Assembly (NCBI GenBank): GCA_017646305.1
Contig: JAGCMR010000175.1
Location: 1 to 8,822 of the forward strand
DNA length: 8,822 nucleotides
Reading direction: 5' to 3'
Source of the DNA: Spirochaetaceae bacterium
Lineage (GTDB): Bacteria > Spirochaetota > Spirochaetia > Treponematales > Treponemataceae
Of this stretch, positions 1 through 6,242 are shown one piece after another. The notes below the pieces were generated by a model that was not told the DNA's origin, did not search any database, and worked only from the letters and a program-made list of their open reading frames with translations. Every line of letters starts with the position of its first letter. Position 1 is the first letter of the stretch. A program made the position numbers and the translations under genes.

Positions 1-10
1 AAACTCACCT

Positions 11-688
11 CTATTCGCCTGAAATTGTAATAAGCATTTGGATTGGACCTGTAGTTTTTCCTTGTACGGGAATTGAATTTAAATTAGATAGTGTCATCTT
101 GATGGAAACTCCCTGATTGGTATCAAAAGATGGTCTAAAAATATCTACAGGAGCAATTACTTCATCTGAAGATAAGGATACAGTCTGAATATGATTCAGG
201 GGCTCCTCTGCAATAATAGGATCTCGAAAGAATGTTGCCTTTTGATAGTTTAAAGAAGGGGCAACGGAAAGATCTCCAGTTAAAGCACTAGCAGAAATAC
301 TAATAGGTCTTTCTTGGCTAATTACTGGAGTAGACGCAATGTTTCCAGTTCTTAAAGGTACAATCAAGGCAAAAGCCAAGGCAGCGGCTGCCACTGTAGG
401 TACAACCCAAGTGAATCGCTTGATATTTTGTGGCTGAATATTTTTTACTGTTTTTTGGTAATGGAGCTTTGTTTGCAATCGAGAAAAACTATCTTCCATG
501 TCCTGTTCTGACAACTGAATAGAATGTGCATCATCCTTTAAGGTGTTGCTGATAGCCTGAAGCTTTAGAAAATCATCTCGACACTGCTGACAGCTAGTTA
601 AATGACTCTCGTAATCCAAAGCGTATTTTTGAGGTAATTCCCCATCTAAATACACTGAGTGCATATCTTGTTCAGGGCATATAGACAT
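11..688 (-). CDS. Membrane-anchored zinc-finger anti-sigma factor
   Basis: Probable anti-sigma factor that holds the neighbouring ECF sigma factor at the inner membrane. The 225-residue protein begins with a zf-HC2/ZAS-type zinc finger: Cys4, then His29-x3-Cys33-x2-Cys36 (HLTSCQQC), with the typical YLDGEL segment between them. A basic stretch (about 79-91) precedes one hydrophobic segment at about 93-112, and a hydrophilic, beta-rich C-terminal part (113-225) would lie in the periplasm. The ATG at 688 has a good ribosome site (AGGAG, 695-699) inside the sigma gene, and the first 17 bases overlap the sigma stop region, so translation is probably coupled. The partner assignment follows from this overlap and from the known pairing of ZAS proteins with ECF sigma factors; the inducing signal is unknown. 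Stop TAG at 11-13. Confidence 0.87.
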   Translation of the reverse strand: MSICPEQDMHSVYLDGELPQKYALDYESHLTSCQQCRDDFLKLQAISNTLKDDAHSIQLSEQDMEDSFSRLQTKLHYQKTVKNIQPQNIKRFTWVVPTVAAAALAFALIVPLRTGNIASTPVISQERPISISASALTGDLSVAPSLNYQKATFFRDPIIAEEPLNHIQTVSLSSDEVIAPVDIFRPSFDTNQGVSIKMTLSNLNSIPVQGKTTGPIQMLITISGE

Positions 689-1229
689 CGTCTTCTCCTA
701 TGAGTTTTGCTAATTGCTCTCGAGCTCTAAAAACACGGACCTTTACGTTTCCCTCTGTAATTCCAAGAACTCGGCCAATCTCCTTATAATTCAATTCGGC
801 ATACTCCCGCAAAATGAGTACCATCCTAAGATTTTCTGGCAGCTTGTCCAAGGCTTCCTTTGTCTTTTTTTGAGTTTCCTTCTTCAGCAGCTCTGTTTCT
901 CCAGAATCTTGCTTACGATGATCCTCGTACAAGGCTTTTTCGTATGCCTTCCGTTCCCGTCCCTTTCGCTTTACGTAATTGAGGGAGGCATTTTTTACCA
1001 CCCGAATCAACCAGTATTTTGCATCGTTGAGGGAAGGAAAGACAATGGCCTTTTCATTCATCTTTATAAGAGAATCGTGGACAATATCCTCTGCAGCCTC
1101 CTCATCGTTTACAATACGATAAGAAACCTTGTAGAGCATTTGCATTGCGCCATCATATATCTTTCTGAAATCACTAGGATTAGCAGCGTTTAAACTACCA
1201 CCAGCGTTTCCATCTGAAAAACCAAACAA
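672..1229 (-). CDS. ECF-family RNA polymerase sigma factor (sigma-24 type)
   Basis: Alternative sigma factor of the extracytoplasmic-function group, 185 residues. Region 2 spans about 21-88, with the region 2.2-like DIVHDSLIKM at 48-57 and the -10 recognition helix around WLIRVVKNASLNYVKRK (72-88). A charged linker follows, then region 4 at about 121-175 with the helix-turn-helix LNYKEIGRVLGITEGNVKVR (145-164). There is no region 1 or 3, as expected for this group. The start is TTG at 1229, supported by AGGAG at 1236-1240 with a six-base gap; the first ATG (residue 29) would cut into region 2. The gene lies 56 bases downstream of cysS and overlaps the anti-sigma gene by 17 bases, so the three are probably co-transcribed. 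No ECF-type GGAAC -35 element was seen just upstream, so autoregulation is not evident. Its regulon cannot be inferred from this window. Confidence 0.92.
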   Translation of the reverse strand: MFGFSDGNAGGSLNAANPSDFRKIYDGAMQMLYKVSYRIVNDEEAAEDIVHDSLIKMNEKAIVFPSLNDAKYWLIRVVKNASLNYVKRKGRERKAYEKALYEDHRKQDSGETELLKKETQKKTKEALDKLPENLRMVLILREYAELNYKEIGRVLGITEGNVKVRVFRAREQLAKLIGEDDVYMP

Positions 1230-1235
1230 TTAAAA

Positions 1236-1240
1236 CTCCT
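1236..1240 (-). promoter_or_regulatory. Ribosome binding site deciding a TTG start
   Basis: AGGAG on the minus strand lies six bases before a TTG codon at 1227-1229. It is the only good Shine-Dalgarno match near the 5' end of the sigma gene and supports TTG rather than the later ATG codons inside region 2. Confidence 0.7.
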
Positions 1241-1285
1241 CTTTGTTACACCCTCTATAAAAAAAGTATGAATAAAATTTAAGTT

Positions 1286-2776
1286 TTAAACTCTTTTCCA
1301 CTGAGGGCCCTGAGGTGTATCAATAACTTGGATTCCACGCTCCTGTAGTTCCTGACGAATGGCATCGGCTCGGGCAAAGTCCTTGGCCTTCTTTGCAGCA
1401 GTTCGTTCATCCACTAGGGCTTGAATTTCCAAATCTTCTGGAGTCATTTCAGCAGGAGAAGCTGTTTCTGCGGCCTTCTTCTCTTGATAAAGAGCAGAAG
1501 CTCCTTCCAGCAGGCTTAAGGAAAGCACTCCATCCATAATTTCTACCACAGACAGGATTTCTTCAGGTGAAAGAGAAGCGTCCTTAATGGCAGTTTGCAA
1601 GGCAGAAAGTGCCTGGGGTGTAGCTAGGTCATTTTCCAAGGCAGCGGTAAATTTATCAAGATACTCCTGTCCCTTGGCAGAAATTGCAACAGTACCCTTT
1701 TCAGGAAGCTTTCCTTGGTTTTGAGTCAATACTTTTTCTACTCGCTGAAGAAGAGCCTTTCGGGCATTCTTTGCACCTTCCATGGCGGTCCAAGAGAAGG
1801 CCACCTGGCTTCGGTAATGGGCACCCAACAGGAAGAAGCGGTAATCCAAGGGATGGAATCCCTTTTCCACCAAGGACTCAAGGGTTAAGAAGTTTCCAGA
1901 AGACTTAGACATCTTTCCTGCTTCCTGATTTTCCTGTCCCTTTTCCTTTGCAATTACAAGGAATTCATTGTGGAGCCAGTAATTTACCCAACGCTTTCCA
2001 GTAGCTCCCTCGGACTGGGCAATTTCGTTTGTATGGTGAACAGGGATGTGGTCAATTCCGCCAGTGTGGATGTCAATCTGCTCTCCTAAATACTTCATGC
2101 TCATGGCTGAACACTCAATGTGCCAGCCTGGATAACCACGGCCCCAAGGTGAATCCCATACAAGGGCATGGTTCTCGAACTTGCTCTTTGTAAACCACAG
2201 CACAAAGTCCTGGGGGTTTTTCTTGTTTTGGTCCACATCTATTCTTGCTCCAGCCTTCAAATCATCCAGATTCAGGCAGGCCAGCTTTCCGTAATCACTA
2301 AAGGTAGAAACATCATAATATAAGTTTCCACCAGACATGTAGGTGTGGCCATTTTCTTCCAGTCGCTTGATAAGGTCAATCATGTCTTGAACATGCTCGG
2401 TGGCTTTGCAAACAATGTCAGGACGGCGGATGTTCAATCGGTCTATGTCGTTAAAAAAGGCATCGGTGTAAAACTGAGCAATTTCCAAAACAGATTGATT
2501 TCGCTGCTTTGCAGTTTTGACCATTTTGTCTTCACCCTCATCGTCGTCTCCAGAAAGATGGCCAATGTCAGTAATATTCATGACATGGGTAATGTCATAG
2601 TTTAAGTAACTGAGGGTCTTGTCCAGAATATCAAGAAAAACATAGGCCCGCAAATTTCCGATGTGGGCATAGTTATATACAGTTGGACCGCAACCGTAAA
2701 AACCTGCTTTTCCTTCGTGAATCGGAACGAATTCTTCCATTTTTCGTCCCATAGTATTATATAATCGTAAAGCCAT
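1286..2776 (-). CDS. cysS: Cysteinyl-tRNA synthetase
   Basis: Class I aminoacyl-tRNA synthetase (EC 6.1.1.16) that charges tRNA-Cys with cysteine in the cytoplasm; 496 residues, near the usual bacterial size. The N-terminal catalytic domain shows [14 protein letters not shown], giving zinc ligand Cys29 and the signature HIGN (38-41) instead of [13 protein letters not shown] supplies Cys222, and VHHTNEIAQ supplies His247 and Glu251, at the same spacing as the E. coli zinc ligands Cys209, His234 and Glu238. KMSKS is at 288-292. The C-terminal tRNA-binding part ends with the family-typical [17 protein letters not shown] and a final [10 protein letters not shown]. The [10 protein letters not shown] stretch and a longer loop before KMSKS differ from the E. 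coli-type sequence. The ATG at 2776 has a GAGGG three bases away and an AGGAG farther upstream. It is divergent from murB and probably heads the operon containing the sigma pair. Confidence 0.97.
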   Translation of the reverse strand: MALRLYNTMGRKMEEFVPIHEGKAGFYGCGPTVYNYAHIGNLRAYVFLDILDKTLSYLNYDITHVMNITDIGHLSGDDDEGEDKMVKTAKQRNQSVLEIAQFYTDAFFNDIDRLNIRRPDIVCKATEHVQDMIDLIKRLEENGHTYMSGGNLYYDVSTFSDYGKLACLNLDDLKAGARIDVDQNKKNPQDFVLWFTKSKFENHALVWDSPWGRGYPGWHIECSAMSMKYLGEQIDIHTGGIDHIPVHHTNEIAQSEGATGKRWVNYWLHNEFLVIAKEKGQENQEAGKMSKSSGNFLTLESLVEKGFHPLDYRFFLLGAHYRSQVAFSWTAMEGAKNARKALLQRVEKVLTQNQGKLPEKGTVAISAKGQEYLDKFTAALENDLATPQALSALQTAIKDASLSPEEILSVVEIMDGVLSLSLLEGASALYQEKKAAETASPAEMTPEDLEIQALVDERTAAKKAKDFARADAIRQELQERGIQVIDTPQGPQWKRV

Positions 2777-2845
2777 AAGCCCTCGCTTTTTCTCCTAAAT
2801 TAAAGTATAATAATGTAACAACTAATAGGATATAGAGCTGTTATC
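2777..2845. promoter_or_regulatory. Divergent cysS/murB promoter region
   Basis: This 69-base AT-rich gap separates two divergent genes and must drive at least one of them. On the plus strand TATAAT occurs at 2806-2811; on the minus strand TATACT occurs at 2804-2809, so the two -10 candidates overlap. A second plus-strand TATAAT at 2849-2854 would only fit a murB start at the later ATG (2882). No convincing -35 hexamer is visible on either strand, so exact promoters are uncertain. Confidence 0.4.
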
Positions 2846-3823
2846 ATGTATAATGTACGGAAAATAGAAGAAAATATCAATATGCGGGGGGATTTCCAGG
2901 GATTTTTTTTGTATGACCAAGAATTAGCCCCAAGAACAAGCTTTAAAGTTGGTGGAAAAGCCCAACTTTTAGTAGAACCTGCCACAAAAGAGTCCTTTTT
3001 GATGGTGCTGGAATCTCTAAAAAAATATGGTTTTCCTTATTTGATTTTGGGAGGTTGCTCCAATGTGGTGGTTCCTGATGAAGGAATTGAATATCCCATT
3101 CTCTCTACAACTCAGTTAAAGTCTATTTCCTTATCTCCAGATAAAACTTTGCTTCATTGTGGTGCTGGATGCAGCTGGCAGCAGGTTATAGATTTTTGTC
3201 TGGAACAGCGGCTTGGAGGATTGGAAAATTTTGCCGGCCTTCCAGGAACTCTTGGTGGAGCAACTTTTATGAATGCTCGTTGTTACGATGTGTCTATTTC
3301 AGATGTTCTTGTACAGGTGGAATATGGGCAGCTTTCTGTTAATGAAGATGAACAATGGAATGCTTCCTTAAAAACCTACAAAATGAATGCTGCTGACTGG
3401 GACTACAAGGTATCACCCTTTCAAAAGGAGCTGTTACAATGTCCTGTGCTTGCAGTGACCTTAAAGGTGCATCCCCTTGATGAAGCTGAATTTCAGCAGA
3501 TGAAGCAGAAGTCACAATCCTTTGTGGCGGACCGACAGCAGAAAGGTCATTTTTCCTATCCTTCCGCTGGAAGTGTCTTTAAGAATAACCGAGATTTCGG
3601 TAAGCCTTCAGGAAAGATTGTGGATGAAGCTGGTTTACGTGGCCTTGAATTAGGTGGAGCCCAGGTTGCTCCTTGGCACGGGAATTTTATCATCAACAGA
3701 GGGAATGCCAGTGCAGGTGATATTCAGCAGCTAGTTCAAGTGGTACAAGAGAAGGTGCTAGATAAAACAGGTTTTTTCCTTGAACCAGAGATAATTTTTC
3801 TATCAAGGTCTATAAAAATCTGA
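2846..3823 (+). CDS. murB: UDP-N-acetylenolpyruvoylglucosamine reductase
   Basis: FAD-dependent reductase (EC 1.3.1.98) that converts UDP-GlcNAc-enolpyruvate to UDP-MurNAc, the second committed step of cytoplasmic peptidoglycan precursor synthesis. The 325-residue protein has the FAD-binding start APRTSFKVGG (28-37), GGCSNVVV (69-76), the flavin-site GLPGTLGGATFMNARCY (131-147), and the C-terminal MurB domain with YPSAGSVFKN, where Ser243 fits the catalytic proton donor. EAGLRG follows, then LEPE (312-315), carrying the conserved acidic residue. MNARCY replaces the more usual MNAGAYG, and FKNN replaces FKNP. The ATG at 2846 is taken as the start; Met13 (2882) is a real alternative because neither has a strong ribosome site and the family consensus begins only near residue 28. 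It is divergent from cysS, and a separate promoter follows downstream. Confidence 0.95.
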   Translation: MYNVRKIEENINMRGDFQGFFLYDQELAPRTSFKVGGKAQLLVEPATKESFLMVLESLKKYGFPYLILGGCSNVVVPDEGIEYPILSTTQLKSISLSPDKTLLHCGAGCSWQQVIDFCLEQRLGGLENFAGLPGTLGGATFMNARCYDVSISDVLVQVEYGQLSVNEDEQWNASLKTYKMNAADWDYKVSPFQKELLQCPVLAVTLKVHPLDEAEFQQMKQKSQSFVADRQQKGHFSYPSAGSVFKNNRDFGKPSGKIVDEAGLRGLELGGAQVAPWHGNFIINRGNASAGDIQQLVQVVQEKVLDKTGFFLEPEIIFLSRSIKI

Positions 3824-3861
3824 TAGAAACCGATAATCAATAAGGAAAATAATATAGTTGA

Positions 3862-3891
3862 TTGACAAATGCTATTTTTAGTCTTTATACT
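3862..3891 (+). promoter_or_regulatory. Sigma-70-type promoter of the cyclic-nucleotide receptor gene
   Basis: A perfect -35 TTGACA at 3862-3867 and a -10 TATACT at 3886-3891 (five of six) are separated by 18 bases. Transcription would begin near 3898, leaving a leader of about 24 bases before the ATG at 3922. This is the best promoter in the window and separates this transcription unit from murB. Confidence 0.75.
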
Positions 3892-3902
3892 ATTAAATAG
3901 TA
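3888..3902. promoter_or_regulatory. Perfect 15-bp palindrome, candidate operator
   Basis: TACTATT and AATAGTA form perfect 7-base arms around a single A at 3895. The element covers the 3' half of the -10 box and the expected transcription start, where a bound dimer would block RNA polymerase. The binding protein is unknown. The sequence does not resemble the E. coli CRP site (TGTGA-N6-TCACA), so autoregulation by the downstream receptor is only a possibility. Being AT-only at most positions, it could partly be chance. Confidence 0.4.
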
Positions 3903-3906
3903 GAAT

Positions 3907-3915
3907 GGGGGGGGG
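3907..3915 (+). repeat. Poly-G tract (G9) in the 5' leader
   Basis: Nine consecutive Gs end six bases before the ATG at 3922, inside the predicted leader and at ribosome-binding distance. The first G is also the third base of an upstream ATG at 3905-3907. With nine Gs, that ATG opens a 12-codon frame ending in TGA at 3941-3943, overlapping the main start out of frame. With ten Gs (or seven) it would be in frame and would add a short N-terminal extension. Length change could also alter the distance and quality of the G-rich pseudo-Shine-Dalgarno. The tract is visible; phase variation is inference from treponemal poly-G precedents. Confidence 0.7.
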
Positions 3916-3921
3916 CAGGCC

Positions 3922-5109
3922 ATGTTGCAGCTTTCGTTGGTGAATTTTAGTAGGAGTTCTTATCTCCTCGTTGAAGGTAAGTCAAATAGTGATAGATTTT
4001 ATATTATTAGGACAGGAACCGTAACCTGTATTCGGTCTCGAGAGGGTGGTGCTTCTGTTCGACTGGGACCGGGTGACTTTGTAGGTGTAGTACCCTGTAT
4101 GTCTGGTCTTGTGCAGTACGAAACTGTTATTGCAGAAACCGATGTAGTAGCTATTGCTGTTAGAAAGGATCAGTATCCTGAATTGATTCAAAGTAACGCT
4201 CCTGTTGCATTGAAAACAATTCGTACCTTTGCTCTTAAAATGCGTACTATGAACGAGCAGCTGACCCAGCTTGCTTTGAAAAATATTTCCGTAGAATCTC
4301 CTGAGCAGATGTTCTTTGTAGCCAGTTATTATGACAAAATTGGTTGTTTTGATCCTGCTGTCTTTGCCTACTACCAGTATATAAAGGATTGTCCCAGTGG
4401 TCTTAATGTTGAGGTAGCAAAAAAGCGTTTTGCTCGACTTAAGGCTCACTCAAAGGCAGTATATTTTGAGCCAACAGAAGAAACCATCAGAACATATCCC
4501 AAAGGAACCATGATTTTTGCCGAATGTCAAAGTGGTCAAGATATGTTTATTATTCAGGAAGGACAAGTTAAGATTACTAAGATTGTAAACAATACAGAAG
4601 TAATTCTTGCGGTACTGAAAAAGGGTGATTTTTTTGGAGAAATGGCTTTGTTAGCAGATACCCCTCGTTCTGCCAGTATTTTAGCCTTTGAAGATTGTCA
4701 GCTCATGGTGGTAAACCGTAAAAACTTTGAGCAGATGGTAACTTCTCAGCCTCAATTTGTCTCTCGACTAACAGTAACACTTTCTGAGCGATTGTGGAGT
4801 ATGGAACGACAGTTAAGCAATGCCGCCATTGCAAATCCTGTTCACAAAATGGTGGATATGTTGTCTTTGCAGCTTGAAAAAGAAAAATTCGTTCTGCCTA
4901 CAGGTGGTGGTAAGGTTCCTCGTCAATTTGACCTAACTCCTATTGATGTTGCTACCATGTGTGGTATTCCCTACGAAAAGCAGCGACTGACTGTAGAGGC
5001 TTTCTTAAAACAGGCTCCTGTAAAATTAGACGATAACGGTAAAATTTTTGCGCCAGATTGTGTGGAAATTGTAAAGGCAGCTATTTTCTATCGTAAGCAG
5101 TTAGCCTAG
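3922..5109 (+). CDS. Double cyclic-nucleotide-binding domain (Crp-like) protein
   Basis: Cytoplasmic receptor, probably for cAMP or cGMP, 395 residues. It carries two cyclic-nucleotide-binding domains, at about 13-115 and 184-300, which align without gaps at an offset of 184 around the phosphate-binding cassette. The second is intact: GDFFGEMALL followed by TPRSAS, with Gly239-Glu240 for the ribose and Arg249-Ser250-Ala251 for the phosphate. In the first, these positions are Val56, Gln65, Tyr66 and Glu67, so it is unlikely to bind ligand. Between them, 128-175 reads like a single TPR-type helical pair. The C-terminus (305-395) resembles a degenerate Crp winged helix around FDLTPIDVATMCGIP, so it may bind DNA or have become a protein-interaction module. 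It has its own promoter, an operator-like palindrome and a poly-G leader, and its stop overlaps the next gene's ribosome site. Confidence 0.88.
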   Translation: MLQLSLVNFSRSSYLLVEGKSNSDRFYIIRTGTVTCIRSREGGASVRLGPGDFVGVVPCMSGLVQYETVIAETDVVAIAVRKDQYPELIQSNAPVALKTIRTFALKMRTMNEQLTQLALKNISVESPEQMFFVASYYDKIGCFDPAVFAYYQYIKDCPSGLNVEVAKKRFARLKAHSKAVYFEPTEETIRTYPKGTMIFAECQSGQDMFIIQEGQVKITKIVNNTEVILAVLKKGDFFGEMALLADTPRSASILAFEDCQLMVVNRKNFEQMVTSQPQFVSRLTVTLSERLWSMERQLSNAAIANPVHKMVDMLSLQLEKEKFVLPTGGGKVPRQFDLTPIDVATMCGIPYEKQRLTVEAFLKQAPVKLDDNGKIFAPDCVEIVKAAIFYRKQLA

Positions 5110-5113
5110 GAGG
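5108..5113 (+). promoter_or_regulatory. Perfect Shine-Dalgarno overlapping the upstream stop codon
   Basis: AGGAGG shares bases with the TAG stop (5107-5109) of the cyclic-nucleotide receptor gene and sits four bases before the ATG at 5118. It supports that start and implies that translation of the two genes is linked. Confidence 0.8.
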
Positions 5114-5117
5114 CAAG

Positions 5118-5669
5118 ATGTCTGTTGGAAGCAAGTTCTTTTGTCAAAGACTTTTTACCTGCCTTATGGTGCTGTTTCTTACTTGGTCTGTAGCTGCCGC
5201 AGATGGGGCTTTACCTGGTGGCTACGGTTCTGTGGTATTGGGAATGTCTGTGGATACAGCAAAAAATGCCCTGCAGGAAGATCCCGCCTATGGTTATCGT
5301 GGGGATCGGGACGTTTCTCTGCTACCTGGTGAAAATCGGGTACTTATTTCCACCAATGGAGTGCTTTTTTTTGATGAGTGCTGGTTCCAGTTTGACAAGG
5401 ATCGATTGTATATTATTACCTTGAATCTGAATCCACAGCGGGTGGACTATGCCAGTGTATTTAAGTCTCTGTGCAATAAGTACGGACAGCCTGATAGTCT
5501 TTCTCCTAAAAAATCTGAGTGGAAGGATGGTTCAGTTATCATGTCCTTAGAGCGGCCCCTTACCTTAAAGTACACTGACGAAAAGGTTTTTCAAGAATTG
5601 CAGGAAGGTTCCAACGTGGAATTAACAAAGGAAGAAAAAACACGCCAAAGCTTTTTGGAAAGTCTATAA
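5118..5669 (+). CDS. Exported protein of unknown function
   Basis: I do not recognise a named family. The 183-residue protein starts with a clear Sec signal peptide: Lys6/Arg11, a hydrophobic core (about 12-25) and an AAA-D junction, so cleavage after Ala28 is likely and the mature protein should be periplasmic. Cys9 and Cys15 are not in a lipobox. The mature part has LGMS (41-44), a beta-rich stretch FFDECWFQFD (84-93), a helix ending in KYGQP (121-125), and W-KDGS (135-139). This pattern is seen in small exported proteins with an 'LGMS...KYG.P...W.dg' layout. Cys88 and Cys119 could form a disulfide. AGGAGG at 5108-5113 overlaps the stop codon of the upstream receptor gene, eight bases before the ATG, so the two are co-transcribed and probably translationally coupled. 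Confidence 0.85.
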   Translation: MSVGSKFFCQRLFTCLMVLFLTWSVAAADGALPGGYGSVVLGMSVDTAKNALQEDPAYGYRGDRDVSLLPGENRVLISTNGVLFFDECWFQFDKDRLYIITLNLNPQRVDYASVFKSLCNKYGQPDSLSPKKSEWKDGSVIMSLERPLTLKYTDEKVFQELQEGSNVELTKEEKTRQSFLESL

Positions 5670-5714
5670 TGTGGGAGCTGTATAACACTGCTCAACAAAT
5701 GGATTGAATCTCAT

Positions 5715-6182
5715 ATGAAATATCTGTTTCGAAAAAATTTTTTGTTATTGCTGGTAATCTTGCAGGCTACCCTTGTTTCCTGCAAGGATGATTCTCGTTT
5801 ACCCACAATGGAGCTGACAATTCAGCGGGGGGATGGAAGTCCTGTACAGGTTGTAGTAGAAATTGCTGATACCGAGGAAACGAGAACTAGAGGATTTATG
5901 GAGCGAGAAGTAATTCCTGATGGTACTGGAATGCTTTTTGTCTTTGATCGTGATCAAATTTTGAGCTTTTGGATGAAGAACACTCCCCATCCCTTATCAA
6001 TTGCATATATTGACTCAACAGGTAGAATTCGTGATATCTATCATATGACACCTTTTAGTATGGCCAGCTGGACTAGTACTGTTTCAGTGCGATATGCACT
6101 AGAAGTTCCCCAGGGATGGTTTGAAAAAGAAGGGATTACAGTAGGGGATAAAGTGATTATTCCTGGTAAAACTGACAAATAA
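5715..6182 (+). CDS. DUF192 (UPF0127) family lipoprotein
   Basis: A 155-residue lipoprotein. The signal sequence (Lys2, Arg6-Lys7, hydrophobic 9-19) ends in a lipobox Leu20-Val-Ser-Cys23, so Cys23 should be lipidated and the protein held on the periplasmic side of a membrane. The rest is one DUF192 domain with its hallmark blocks: TRTRGFMER (56-64), GTGMLFVFDRD (70-80), FWMKNTPHPLSIAYID (85-100) and the closing GDKVII. The family is widespread, small and mostly beta-structured; its biochemical role is not established, and I assign none. It lies 45 bases after the exported-protein gene, in the same direction and with no terminator between, so it is probably the last gene of that unit. Only a weak ribosome site (GGA, 5701-5703) precedes the ATG. 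A TATAAT at 5665-5670 lacks a -35. Its TAA stop lies in the A-run that serves as the opposite strand's terminator tail. Confidence 0.93.
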   Translation: MKYLFRKNFLLLLVILQATLVSCKDDSRLPTMELTIQRGDGSPVQVVVEIADTEETRTRGFMEREVIPDGTGMLFVFDRDQILSFWMKNTPHPLSIAYIDSTGRIRDIYHMTPFSMASWTSTVSVRYALEVPQGWFEKEGITVGDKVIIPGKTDK

Positions 6183-6225
6183 AAAAAAGCACCTAGAACC
6201 AAGCCGTAAAGCCTGTTTTAGGTGC
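6181..6225 (-). terminator. Intrinsic terminator of the TPR/PilZ operon
   Basis: GCACCTAGAAC (6189-6199) and GTTTTAGGTGC (6215-6225) pair over 11 positions, with one G-T type wobble, around a 15-base loop. Read on the minus strand, the stem is followed by eight Ts (6188-6181), the classic layout. On the plus strand there is no T-run after the stem, so termination there should be weak. It sits just after the TPR gene stop and overlaps the last codon of the DUF192 gene. Confidence 0.85.
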
Positions 6226-6242
6226 AGTTATAATCGAATAAA

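Noticed and set aside
714..1193. Open frame of 159 codons on the plus strand opposite the ECF sigma gene
   Set aside because: It is fully antisense to a gene with clear region 2 and region 4 motifs, its protein has no recognisable domain, and it has no ribosome site or promoter of note.
1230..1285. Possible promoter for the sigma gene (TATAGA with a weak TTAAAT, 17-base spacing, minus strand)
   Set aside because: Only three of six bases match the -35 consensus in a very AT-rich gap, so read-through from cysS is the simpler explanation.
2777..2845. T-box or other tRNA-sensing leader ahead of cysS
   Set aside because: The whole divergent gap is 69 bases, too short for a T-box, and no T-box sequence or anti-terminator structure is visible.
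3835..3863. Inverted repeat AATCAA/TTGATT around 17 bases just before the -35 box
   Set aside because: Six-base arms in AT-rich DNA are expected by chance, and there is no T-run to make it a murB terminator.
3982..4449. Open frame of 155 codons on the minus strand opposite the cyclic-nucleotide receptor gene
   Set aside because: Antisense shadow of a well-supported gene; the translation is a compositionally odd Ser/Thr/Asn/Tyr mix with no family signature.
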